From the NCBI GenBank assembly GCA_964604155.1, contig CAZRXY010000070.1, positions 1 to 6,195 of the forward strand: a stretch of DNA of 6,195 nucleotides. Direction: 5' to 3'. Made by a program: the position numbers and the translations under genes. Positions 1-6,195 of the stretch are shown piece by piece. Source of the stretch: Stygibacter sp964604155 (GTDB taxonomy: Bacteria; Cloacimonadota; Cloacimonadia; Cloacimonadales; TCS61). Numbering within the stretch: the first letter of the stretch is position 1; each line of letters opens with the position of its first letter. The notes under the pieces are model-generated. The model saw only the letters and a program-made list of their open reading frames with translations. It did not search any database and was not told the origin of the DNA.

Positions 1-2571
1 GAATTCTTCCTCGGCTATATCCAGGGTGGAATTTATCCGGATTGTGCACCTTGCGCAATTGATGAAACACAACCTACCGAGAATAGAAGTTATGAACGCT
101 ATTTTACCGGTGGCGGAAGCTGGGTGGTTTCCAGCTATCAGGACTGGATGCTGCGAGCAATTGTGATGGGTCCCACCGGGCGCGAGGTGACAATTGGTTA
201 TGATAACCCTGTAGTGGATTTCGGCAATATCATGCCTCACAAGGGAGCGATCAGCGAACATGCCGCTCAGCCATATTCCGGCATCAAGGAAACAGGTAAC
301 GGCAGATACAGGACTTTCCATAACAGCAATCCTCTATCCGGCATATTCTTAAACGCCTCCAGCCAGACCATTGAACGCGATCGCGAGCTCATAGGCTATA
401 ACGTCATCTGCGGCGAATTTGGAGACGAAGCCAATTGGCTCCTCTGGACGCAGGTGAATACTGCTCTTGTAGAAGATACCACCTATACGGATACAGACTG
501 GGTCTCTCTGGAAGACGGCACGGTGTACAGGTATGGAGTTCGCTCGGTATATACCAATAATAATATGTCTGATCCGTCTTTCAGCAACTGGGTAGGTAAA
601 GATATGTATGCTTTGTTGGAAGTTACTCTCACCACAAATATCGGCGAAATTCCAGTGGGTGCAGAGGTAACTCTGAGAGCCACTCAGCCGGATCCTGGCG
701 GCAATTACCCTGAGTATGAGGCATTTACGGATGAAAATGGCGAATGCACGATAACAGGTATCTGGAAAGGCAATTATGATCTTAGAGCAGAACTTATGAA
801 TTTTACTCGTTTGGAAGACAATATAGATATCGAGGAAGATGTTGTCTATTATGAGGGCATGATCACCGAGATGATTTATCCGGTTTTTGATGTATATGTA
901 GAAGAAAATCATAGCGGTAATGCCTTTGTTATCTGGCATTCACCCACCGGCCCTTTGAGCAGTTTCTTTGATTTTGAAGATGATGACGGCGAATTTATCT
1001 CCAATACCGGCTGGGAATGGGGTACAGATACTGTGTCCGGTGCTTTTAGCGGAGAAAATGTCTGGGGAACCGTATTGAATACCGAGTATCCTAATAATGC
1101 AAGCCTTGAGCTTGTTACTCCGGAAATCACAATCCCCCCCGATGAGGCTGTGCTCTCTTTCTGGCACTGGATGGATATTGAAACATCATGGGACGGAGGA
1201 AATGTAAAAATCTCCATCGATGGTGGTGATTCCTGGACCTTGATCAACCCCGCAGGTGGCTATCCCGGCACTGCATATAGTCTTAATGGTGAAGCCTGCT
1301 TCAATGGCTATTCTCAAACCTGGCAAATGGTCACTTTTGATATTGGTGAATATAATGGCGAAGATGCCATGTTCAAGTTCCACTTTGGCTCCGATAGCTC
1401 TGTCACTTACCAGGGCTGGTATATAGATGACGTCTATGTGGGCGAACCGGAAGACCGCTACCGTTTGCAGCCGGTTCACACAGATAAAACACAGAAAGTA
1501 AATCTACTCAGTAGGGCAATTGAACCAGATACACGCCTGGAGCGTCTCGAAGGTTATACAATCATGCGGGGTTTTGCCGATGACCAGGCAAACTTTGAGG
1601 ACTGGGAACTGATAGTTGCGGCTCATCAAGACACAACTTATGAAGACGTTACCTGGCAGCAAATCCCGGAACCCGGCACATATAAATATTGTGTACTCGC
1701 CATGTACACAAATGGTGTATTATCAGAGCCAGCATTCTCAAACTCTATATATAATGAGGGAGCTACCTTAATGTATGGTGATGTAACCGGCGATTTCATT
1801 GTAGATGCCTTTGATGCTGCTAATATTTTGCAATATACAGTTGGAATGGATCCATCAGGGGCTCCTCTTCCCTGGACGTGGCAGATGACAGCGGCAGATG
1901 TTTCCGGTGATACCGAAGTGGATGCTTATGATGCTGCGCTCGTACTTCAATATAGTGTCGGCATAATAGATATTTTCCCGGTGGAAACTCGTGAAACTTT
2001 TATATATCCTGTTGCGGAACTAAGTATAGTGCAATCTGGTAATGAACTAATCATATCTGCCAGCGGCGAATTGTATTCTTTGATGGCTGACTTCAATCAG
2101 GACATAGAATCTGGAGTTTTTAGATTCCAAGAGGAATATGGATTACTCTGTTTTGCTCATCGAAATCGACTTGCTTTTGCTTCTGCTTATGCTTTATCAG
2201 GAGAGATATGCCGGATTGAATATGATAATTATGAAAACCTGATTGGCACCGCAGTTAGTGGAACAGTTAATGAAAACGACTTTACTGTTTACATCGAAGA
2301 ACTACCCAGGTTCACTGAACTGAATTCTATTTATCCTAATCCTTTCAATCCCGAAACTACTATTTGCTTTAGTCTGGCAGAAAAAGAACACATCAAACTT
2401 ACTGTTTATAACCTCAGGGGTCAAAAAATTGCAACTATTCTGAACGAAACTATGGATCCGGGGATTCATCAAATAACTTGGAGGCCCCAGAATACCGCTT
2501 CCGGAATCTACTTCTTGAATATGCTTACAGATTCCACAAATCAAGTGCAAAAAGTAGTATTACTCAAATAG
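1..2571 (+). CDS. Secreted multi-domain protein with dockerin-like repeat and C-terminal sorting tail (5' partial)
   Basis: The reading frame is open from base 1, so the N-terminus (and any signal peptide or catalytic domain) lies outside; 856 residues remain. Numbering from the first codon: residues 1-60 look like the end of a beta-rich domain with a tryptophan-rich close (QDWMLRAIV). A fibronectin III-like module lies at about 130-200, a carboxypeptidase-regulatory-like beta sandwich at 205-285, and a MAM / 'choice-of-anchor' jelly-roll-like module at 323-482 (FWHW, then GWYIDDVYVGE). The end of a second fibronectin-like module follows at 510-585. Two dockerin-type calcium loops sit at 594-605 (DVTGDFIVDAFD) and 633-644 (DVSGDTEVDAYD), then a beta-rich, perhaps cohesin-like stretch at 660-765. 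The tail from 778 (YPNPFNP) to the final lysine is a type IX secretion / FlgD-like sorting domain. Known for the family: such tails direct proteins to the cell surface in Bacteroidota and related phyla. Inference: exported surface or extracellular protein, perhaps a peptidase or adhesin. No catalytic motif is visible in the part present, so the enzymatic role is unknown. Confidence 0.93.
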   Translation, partial: EFFLGYIQGGIYPDCAPCAIDETQPTENRSYERYFTGGGSWVVSSYQDWMLRAIVMGPTGREVTIGYDNPVVDFGNIMPHKGAISEHAAQPYSGIKETGNGRYRTFHNSNPLSGIFLNASSQTIERDRELIGYNVICGEFGDEANWLLWTQVNTALVEDTTYTDTDWVSLEDGTVYRYGVRSVYTNNNMSDPSFSNWVGKDMYALLEVTLTTNIGEIPVGAEVTLRATQPDPGGNYPEYEAFTDENGECTITGIWKGNYDLRAELMNFTRLEDNIDIEEDVVYYEGMITEMIYPVFDVYVEENHSGNAFVIWHSPTGPLSSFFDFEDDDGEFISNTGWEWGTDTVSGAFSGENVWGTVLNTEYPNNASLELVTPEITIPPDEAVLSFWHWMDIETSWDGGNVKISIDGGDSWTLINPAGGYPGTAYSLNGEACFNGYSQTWQMVTFDIGEYNGEDAMFKFHFGSDSSVTYQGWYIDDVYVGEPEDRYRLQPVHTDKTQKVNLLSRAIEPDTRLERLEGYTIMRGFADDQANFEDWELIVAAHQDTTYEDVTWQQIPEPGTYKYCVLAMYTNGVLSEPAFSNSIYNEGATLMYGDVTGDFIVDAFDAANILQYTVGMDPSGAPLPWTWQMTAADVSGDTEVDAYDAALVLQYSVGIIDIFPVETRETFIYPVAELSIVQSGNELIISASGELYSLMADFNQDIESGVFRFQEEYGLLCFAHRNRLAFASAYALSGEICRIEYDNYENLIGTAVSGTVNENDFTVYIEELPRFTELNSIYPNPFNPETTICFSLAEKEHIKLTVYNLRGQKIATILNETMDPGIHQITWRPQNTASGIYFLNMLTDSTNQVQKVVLLK

Positions 2572-2586
2572 GTATTTATATATTTT

Positions 2587-2630
2587 ACCAATAATGAGGA
2601 ACAGGAGAAATCCTGTTCCTCATTTGGTTT
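2587..2630 (+). terminator. Hairpin terminator after the secreted protein gene
   Basis: A perfect 14-bp inverted repeat (2593-2606 pairing with 2611-2624) closes a GAAA loop at 2607-2610. Beyond a two-base bulge (2591-2592) the stem continues with ACCA (2587-2590) pairing with TGGT (2625-2628). It starts 15 bases after the stop codon of the upstream gene. The T-tract that follows is short and broken (TTTGGTTT), so it may be a modest intrinsic terminator or an RNA 3'-end stabiliser. It also lies between two convergent genes and could limit read-through from either side; no other hairpin is evident between it and the end of the transporter gene. The rest of the 2572-2831 intergenic region shows no gene or repeat. 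Confidence 0.65.
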
Positions 2631-2831
2631 ACCAAGATAGGTTCAGCTAATTAATTGAAATCAAGCCTCCTCCTAAAAGTGTAAGCATTGTTGAGGATTA
2701 GATTGATTATAGGTTATCTCTCTAAGAAGCCATTTATTAATTGCTTTTTGCTTTTAGCTCGGGGATTGATTGATCACCACTAAGCGGGATTTATTCTTGG
2801 GGTTTTGTAGAAGTCAGGTCGGTGGGATGGG

Positions 2832-3995
2832 TTACGAAGTATTTTTTAGTTTGATAATGAAAGGGATAGAGCCGAGAGCCATTAATATAGTGAGATTATA
2901 GGTAGTATCAAGCCCAATTCTATCTGAGAGAAACCCCACACCCATGATCATGATTGAGCTTAGGACGAAACTAATAGTCATGTACATCCCATTTATCAGA
3001 GCCATATGATCAGAATCGTTGTCATGAACCAGAGCCAGCAGAACGGGTCCATTACCAAAGAGAAAGAAGCCGTTCAGGACAAGTATGGGTACAGTGAAGA
3101 TGCCGTGAACATTAACAAAGAGCCACATCAGCAAGGGATTAGCGAGGGCGATAATGAGCAGTGCTTTTTTTCTGCCTATCATATCTGATATAGAGCCAGC
3201 CCAAAAAGTTCCGGCAGCTCCTGCCAGTTGTAGAATGGATAAGGAGGCTCCAGCTATCCAGAGACTTGAACCTTTTGCAGTGAGATAGGTGGGCAGATAA
3301 ATAGTGAGAGCGGCTTTCAGGGCAGCGCGGAAGAAGATTATGCCAGCAATTGATAGGAAGAAAGGGGTAAATTTTTGTAAGGTCTCTCTGATAGCAGAGC
3401 TGTCTTTTTTGTTCAGTTTCTGAGAGACTTTAATTTTTCTGAGTCGCAGGTAGAGAATGAATGAGGCGATTAAACCAAATGGTGCAAGGCGAAAAGTGCC
3501 TTCCAGTCCCCATAGTGATACTGCAGCAAGTATCACCAGAGGTCCCAGCGTACGGGCAAGTTCCCCACCTAACATATAGAAGCTCATTCCCTTTCCCAGG
3601 CGTCTTGCTGAGATATCTTTGATCATCACTGGAGCTGGGACATGAAAAAGCATAGACCCGATACCGGCAATAAAGATGAGGATAGCCACGACAATGTAAT
3701 GCGGGGCAATACCCAGCAGGCTCATTGATATTGAGGTGATTGCCGGAGCGATTATGATCAGGTAACGCACGCTGACGCGGTCTGCAATCAAACCTAGTAA
3801 CGGGTTAAAAAGGCTGGGTATCTGACGGATAATATCCAGCAATCCAGCCTGGAAAACACTGATCCCCAGTTTTCCAATTAAAAGCGGTAAAAGGGGAGCC
3901 AGAAATGAAGAATAGATATCATGGAATAAATGAGCCAGCGATACCGTTATTACATCAGTAAAATTAAATTTGTCATCAGTTTTTGAATCTGTCAT
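2832..3995 (-). CDS. MFS transporter, fosmidomycin-resistance (Fsr)-like
   Basis: Complete 387-residue membrane protein starting with ATG at 3995 and ending in TAA; an AAGGA ribosome binding site lies six bases before the start. Hydrophobic segments along the whole length fit the 12-helix major facilitator fold, split by a basic cytoplasmic loop at about residues 184-207 (RLRKIKVSQKLNKK). Motif-A-like loops are seen at 68-78 (GLIADRVSVRY), 267-277 (GSISDMIGRKK) and 354-361 (GFLSDRIG). Several segments recall E. coli Fsr: an early histidine-aspartate pair (H25-D26), 'LFNPLLGLIADR' after helix 2, 'GIGSMLFHVPAP' at 111-122 and 'LGGELARTLGPL' at 142-153. The family exports or imports small molecules by proton-coupled exchange across the inner membrane; Fsr exports fosmidomycin. 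The substrate here cannot be told from sequence. The gene stands alone, convergent with the secreted protein gene, so context gives no hint. No frameshift or missing motif is seen. Confidence 0.9.
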   Translation of the reverse strand: MTDSKTDDKFNFTDVITVSLAHLFHDIYSSFLAPLLPLLIGKLGISVFQAGLLDIIRQIPSLFNPLLGLIADRVSVRYLIIIAPAITSISMSLLGIAPHYIVVAILIFIAGIGSMLFHVPAPVMIKDISARRLGKGMSFYMLGGELARTLGPLVILAAVSLWGLEGTFRLAPFGLIASFILYLRLRKIKVSQKLNKKDSSAIRETLQKFTPFFLSIAGIIFFRAALKAALTIYLPTYLTAKGSSLWIAGASLSILQLAGAAGTFWAGSISDMIGRKKALLIIALANPLLMWLFVNVHGIFTVPILVLNGFFLFGNGPVLLALVHDNDSDHMALINGMYMTISFVLSSIMIMGVGFLSDRIGLDTTYNLTILMALGSIPFIIKLKNTS

Positions 3996-3999
3996 CGAG

Positions 4000-4006
4000 C
4001 TTCCTT
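4000..4006 (-). promoter_or_regulatory. Ribosome binding site of the MFS gene
   Basis: On the minus strand the sequence reads AAGGAAG, with the AAGGA core six bases before the ATG at 3995. This supports that ATG as the start. No convincing sigma-70 -35/-10 pair was found further upstream. Confidence 0.7.
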
Positions 4007-4126
4007 AATCTTCTATCTGGGACAGAATTTTGTTTCATGCTTTATATGCCAAGTTTTTTATCACTCTCTTAATCCGGCATCGTCCGGGATATTTTTTGTG
4101 CAAGGCTCATATGCCACAATTACGAA

Positions 4127-4154
4127 GTTGTGAGTTGTGAGTTGTGAGTGGTGA
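4127..4154. repeat. Heptamer tandem repeat, GTTGTGA x3 plus one variant
   Basis: Three perfect GTTGTGA units (4127-4133, 4134-4140, 4141-4147) are followed by a one-base variant GTGGTGA (4148-4154). The array is intergenic, upstream of the minus-strand transporter gene. It resembles in style the short tandemly repeated heptamers described in filamentous cyanobacteria, though nothing else here points to a cyanobacterium. No coding frame uses it. Confidence 0.85.
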
Positions 4155-4188
4155 ACTTGACTGGTGGATAAATTCTGGCAGTATAGTT

Positions 4189-4202
4189 GATTTTGAGTTT
4201 TG
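4189..4202. repeat. Left part of heptamer array split by the intron
   Basis: Two 7-bp units, GATTTTG (4189-4195) and AGTTTTG (4196-4202), end exactly at the intron's first base. The last six bases, GTTTTG (4197-4202), are the likely IBS1, pairing perfectly with CAAAAC at 4366-4371 in the intron. The array continues in phase at 6124 beyond the intron. Confidence 0.8.
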
Positions 4203-4681
4203 GTGCGCCAAGAAGCGTTGATAGGTTAGTTGGTGAAAGTCCAACCCGGCTAATTTCCTATTCAGCCGGAAGCGACGGAGACAGCTGCAGCCGTAAGGCA
4301 CATGCTGAAGCTCTCCCTAGCGGCAGGTAAGCTGTAACGAAAGTGAACAGGTGTAGCCTCGTCAACAAAACACAGTCGGCTAATCTCTCAAAATGGATGA
4401 AGCCTGTAATCTATCTGGGAAGTAATAGGAATATGCACCAGTAGAGACTGTCGGGGTTTTGACTGATTGCGTGCCTGCAAAATGCCATTTGATGAACTTG
4501 GGAGATCCTGCACACCAAGGATGGCAACCCTAAACCTTTATCTATAAGGGCAACCGAAATGATAAAGGGATGTACAGGAAGTCGGAGGTGTACGTATTAG
4601 TGCTTGATGTTTGATTAGCATAAATCAATCGTAGCGAAGGGACACTACCTCAAAGAAATTTACGAGAAAGAGAGGTAACTT
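4203..4681 (+). ncRNA. Group II intron 5' ribozyme part (domains I-III and start of IV)
   Basis: This 479-base stretch has no gene and is structured RNA. Visible helices include GTTGG (4229-4233) with CCAAC (4241-4245), and CCGGCT (4246-4251) with AGCCGG (4264-4269). AGCC (4355-4358) pairs with GGCT (4378-4381), closing the loop that displays EBS1 (CAAAAC, 4366-4371). A second match to the left flank, TCAAAAT (4388-4394) against ATTTTGA (4190-4196), lies just downstream of EBS1; because EBS2 normally precedes EBS1, I do not call it EBS2. No clear EBS2 was found. Domain boundaries I-III were not resolved by eye. Confidence 0.8.
4671..4675 (+). promoter_or_regulatory. Ribosome binding site deciding the GTG start of the maturase
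   Basis: AGAGG lies six bases before the GTG at 4682. The next in-frame ATG is at 4724 (residue 15) and lacks such a site, so the GTG start is preferred. Confidence 0.6.
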
Positions 4682-6031
4682 GTGATTGATGAAAGAAGTC
4701 TTGAAAACAAGCGACGTCAGGATATGACTGATGAAGAGCGATTGCGTCTTTTTCAGCGTAAGTTATACCGAACTGCCAAGCGAGAACGAGAATTTCGTTT
4801 TTACATGCTCTATGACAAACTGACAGTCGGATACTTTATTCGAGAAGCGTGGAAACGGGTAAAAGCCAATGGTGGTACAGCCGGTTATGACGGGATGAAG
4901 ATATCCGATGTTATTAAGTATGGAGTTGATGAGTATCTATCGGAAATAGTAGAAGAATTGAGAACCAAAGTGTACAAACCGCAACCTGTTCTAAGAGTGT
5001 TTATTCCAAAGGCAAACGGCAAGCTGAGGCCGTTGGGAATACCGACAGTCAAAGATAGAATCGTGCAGATGTGCTGCAAAATGGTGATAGAACCAATATT
5101 CGAAGCCGATTTTGAGGACTGCTCATACGGATTTCGCCCTAAGCGTTCTGCTCATGATGCCATAACTGTAATCAGTTCTAACCTGAAGAAAGGAAAAGTT
5201 CAGGTATATGACGCTGACCTCAGCGGATACTTTGACAACATTCCCCATGACAAGCTGATGAAACTGGTTGAGCGACGAATATCGGACAGCAGGATACTAA
5301 AACTGCTGCGAATGTGGCTTAAAGCTCCAGTATATGAGGAAAAACAATTTAGGAAGAGCAGTAAAGGGACTCCGCAAGGAGGTGTCATTTCCCCCCTACT
5401 GGCTAATATCTACCTGAATTTGGTAGATAAAGCAGTCCGGAGGAAAGATAGTATATTCCAGAAATACAAGATAGATATGGTAAGATATGCCGATGATTTC
5501 ATTCTTATGGGCTATCGCATTCCAACTGAATGTATAACCTATTTGCACTCTATCTTGGATAAAATGGAATTAACGATTAATACTGACAAAACACACCTTT
5601 TAAATAGCAGGCAAGAACCATTTGATTTTCTTGGTTTCACATTCAGATATGCCTGGAGTCCTTATAAGAAAAACCGGAAATACTTAAGAATAACACCTAA
5701 AAAGGAAAGCATAATTAATGTCTGCCGAAAGGCAGGTGATTATCTACGCTATAATGGCAAGAAAAATCCTTATGCTGTATCAAAGGGACTTAATTCGATA
5801 ATCAGGGGATGGATAAATTATATAGATATCCCTGGAATAAGCAATACGAAAAGTGCGAAATTCAAGCTTGAGAATTACCTATGGGATAGACTCAGAAGGT
5901 ATTATAAGCGCAAGGGTCAACGAAAGAGTAAGCTCTATAGCCGTGGAGCATTTGAGGTCTTGGTAAGGAAATATGGACTAATAGACCCACTTATTTACAA
6001 AATCGCTGACAATCGCGAATGTTTTCGGTGA
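4682..6031 (+). CDS. Group II intron reverse transcriptase/maturase (LtrA-like, no endonuclease domain)
   Basis: A 449-residue intron-encoded protein that helps its intron fold and splice, then copies the inserted RNA into DNA at the target site. The reverse transcriptase fingers and palm hold DGMKISD near residue 70, PKANGKLRPLGIPTVKDRIVQ at 109-129, YGFRPKRSAHDA at 149-160, the first catalytic region with D179 (ADLSGYFDNIPH, 178-189), GTPQGGVISPLLANIYLN at 229-246 and the active-site YADD at 269-272. The maturase (thumb/X) domain carries IIRGWINYI at 373-381. A basic tail (RRYYKRKGQRKSK, 405-417) is a likely DNA-binding region. The cysteine-rich HNH endonuclease found at the end of Ll.LtrB-type proteins is absent, as in several shorter bacterial classes that prime from replication forks. 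It starts with GTG behind AGAGG and stops eleven bases before domain V. No frameshift or lost catalytic residue is seen, so it is probably active. Confidence 0.95.
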   Translation: MIDERSLENKRRQDMTDEERLRLFQRKLYRTAKREREFRFYMLYDKLTVGYFIREAWKRVKANGGTAGYDGMKISDVIKYGVDEYLSEIVEELRTKVYKPQPVLRVFIPKANGKLRPLGIPTVKDRIVQMCCKMVIEPIFEADFEDCSYGFRPKRSAHDAITVISSNLKKGKVQVYDADLSGYFDNIPHDKLMKLVERRISDSRILKLLRMWLKAPVYEEKQFRKSSKGTPQGGVISPLLANIYLNLVDKAVRRKDSIFQKYKIDMVRYADDFILMGYRIPTECITYLHSILDKMELTINTDKTHLLNSRQEPFDFLGFTFRYAWSPYKKNRKYLRITPKKESIINVCRKAGDYLRYNGKKNPYAVSKGLNSIIRGWINYIDIPGISNTKSAKFKLENYLWDRLRRYYKRKGQRKSKLYSRGAFEVLVRKYGLIDPLIYKIADNRECFR

Positions 6032-6042
6032 ACTTTGTTGGA

Positions 6043-6075
6043 AAGCCGTGTGCGGGAAAACCGCATGCACGGTTT
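6043..6075 (+). ncRNA. Group II intron domain V (catalytic hairpin)
   Basis: A 33-base hairpin. The lower stem pairs AAGCCGTG (6043-6050) with CACGGTTT (6068-6075), including the usual G-U wobble. The upper stem pairs TGCGG (6051-6055) with CCGCA (6061-6065) around a GAAAA loop, and the two-base bulge TG (6066-6067) sits on the 3' side as in the family. The catalytic AGC triad is at 6044-6046. Confidence 0.92.
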
Positions 6076-6078
6076 GAT

Positions 6079-6120
6079 GAGGGGGGCAGGCGACGGAAGT
6101 GTCCTAACCTGCCTCTACTC
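6079..6120 (+). ncRNA. Group II intron domain VI with branch-point adenosine
   Basis: GAG (6079-6081) pairs with CTC (6118-6120). Then A6117 is bulged, and 6082-6090 pairs with 6108-6116 over nine base pairs, two of them G-U. The bulged adenosine is seven bases from the intron end at 6123, the standard place for the lariat branch point. Only TAC (6121-6123) separates the stem from the 3' splice site. Confidence 0.85.
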
Positions 6121-6123
6121 TAC

Positions 6124-6144
6124 AATTTTGGATTTTGAATTTTG
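6124..6144. repeat. Right part of heptamer array split by the intron
   Basis: Three 7-bp units follow the intron directly: AATTTTG (6124-6130), GATTTTG (6131-6137) and AATTTTG (6138-6144). They continue in the same phase and with the same consensus as the two units at 4189-4202, giving five contiguous units in the empty site. Confidence 0.8.
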
Positions 6145-6180
6145 AATGAAAGAGGGTCTGTGCCTTGGAGAGACTGTAGA

Positions 6181-6195
6181 AGGGGAGATTTTAAT
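6181..6195 (+). promoter_or_regulatory. Possible ribosome binding site of a gene starting at the window edge
   Basis: AGGGGAG (6181-6187) is followed by six bases and then AT at 6194-6195. If the next base is G, this is an ATG start with ideal spacing, 70 bases after the intron. The start codon is cut by the edge, so this is only an inference. Confidence 0.35.

Larger units (their letters stand above)
4203..6123 (+). mobile_element. Complete group II intron with maturase gene
   Basis: A retrotransposing ribozyme of 1921 nt. It begins with GTGCG (4203-4207), the group II 5' consensus, and ends with AC after domain VI, matching the usual AY end. The 5' domains fill 4203-4681, the reverse transcriptase gene lies in the domain IV position (4682-6031), and domains V (6043-6075) and VI (6079-6120) follow. 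EBS1 (CAAAAC, 4366-4371) pairs with all six bases of IBS1 in the left flank. The domain VI branch-point adenosine is best placed at 6117, seven bases from the 3' end. It is not in a gene: both flanks are heptamer repeats that rejoin in phase once the intron is removed. Structure looks nearer to IIB than IIC, because no terminator-like hairpin precedes the site; the exact class is unsettled. All visible parts are intact, so it is plausibly self-splicing and mobile. Confidence 0.93.

Noticed and set aside
1..6. GAATTC at the first base, possibly a cloning junction
   Set aside because: The same hexamer occurs inside the window at 2322, and the reading frame runs through base 1 without any vector-like sequence, so nothing can be concluded.
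349..1479. Several minus-strand open frames of up to 196 codons
   Set aside because: They lie antisense within the large secreted protein gene, whose frame has clear domain motifs throughout; their translations show no recognisable features.
4024..4069. Possible promoters of the transporter gene (TTGGCA at 4047-4052, TATAAA at 4041-4046, minus strand)
   Set aside because: The two overlap in the wrong order and neither has a partner hexamer at normal spacing, so a promoter cannot be assigned.
4072..4095. Imperfect inverted repeat (ATCCGG ... CCGGGAT) followed by a T-run, as operator or terminator
   Set aside because: Only a four-base-pair core is paired and the position fits neither role firmly; could be chance.
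4155..4202. Terminator hairpin upstream of the intron, as for group IIC introns
   Set aside because: The 48 bases before the intron show no GC-rich stem-loop; the flank is a heptamer repeat instead.
4107..4301. Minus-strand open frame of 64 codons
   Set aside because: It runs through the heptamer repeats and across the intron's 5' end, so it would be created by the intron insertion; no ribosome binding site or family resemblance is seen.
4682..6031. Reverse transcriptase from a retron or diversity-generating retroelement
   Set aside because: The maturase GWINY motif, GTG...AC ends and domains V and VI identify a group II intron; no template/variable repeat pair or msr/msd-like RNA is seen.

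Overview
The window most resembles the genome of an anaerobic bacterium of the Candidatus Cloacimonadota / Fibrobacterota / Marinimicrobia kind. This rests on the first gene: a large secreted mosaic protein with fibronectin-like modules, a dockerin-like pair of calcium loops and a C-terminal 'YPNPFNP' sorting tail, a combination common in those phyla. The taxonomic call is an inference from protein style; there is no rRNA or other marker gene here.

Layout. (1) 1-2571, plus strand: the 3' part of the secreted mosaic protein gene, open at the left edge. (2) 2572-2831: a 260-base convergent intergenic region with a strong 14-bp hairpin just after the stop codon; I see nothing else in it. (3) 2832-3995, minus strand: a complete 12-helix major facilitator transporter of the fosmidomycin-resistance (Fsr) type. 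(4) 3996-4202: an intergenic region with two short heptamer repeat arrays. (5) 4203-6123, plus strand: a complete, apparently intact group II intron of 1921 nt, made of a 5' ribozyme part, a 449-residue reverse transcriptase/maturase without an HNH endonuclease, and textbook domains V and VI. (6) 6124-6195: the rest of the interrupted heptamer array, then a leader ending in what looks like a ribosome binding site and the first bases of a start codon cut by the window edge.

The most interesting point is the intron's address. Its two ends can be fixed independently of the flanks, from the GTGCG start and from domain VI followed by TAC. When the intron is removed at those ends, the flanks join into an uninterrupted, in-phase array of five 7-bp units of the form [AG][AG]TTTTG. 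The intron's likely EBS1 (CAAAAC, in a stem-closed loop) is perfectly complementary to the six bases before the insertion site (GTTTTG), which are themselves part of a repeat unit. The intron therefore recognises the repeat, which suggests a retroelement that uses short intergenic heptamer arrays as a harmless target.

The three protein genes do not form an operon: the secreted protein and the transporter converge, and the intron lies between the transporter and a putative divergent gene to the right. No functional link between the secreted protein, the transporter and the intron is visible.
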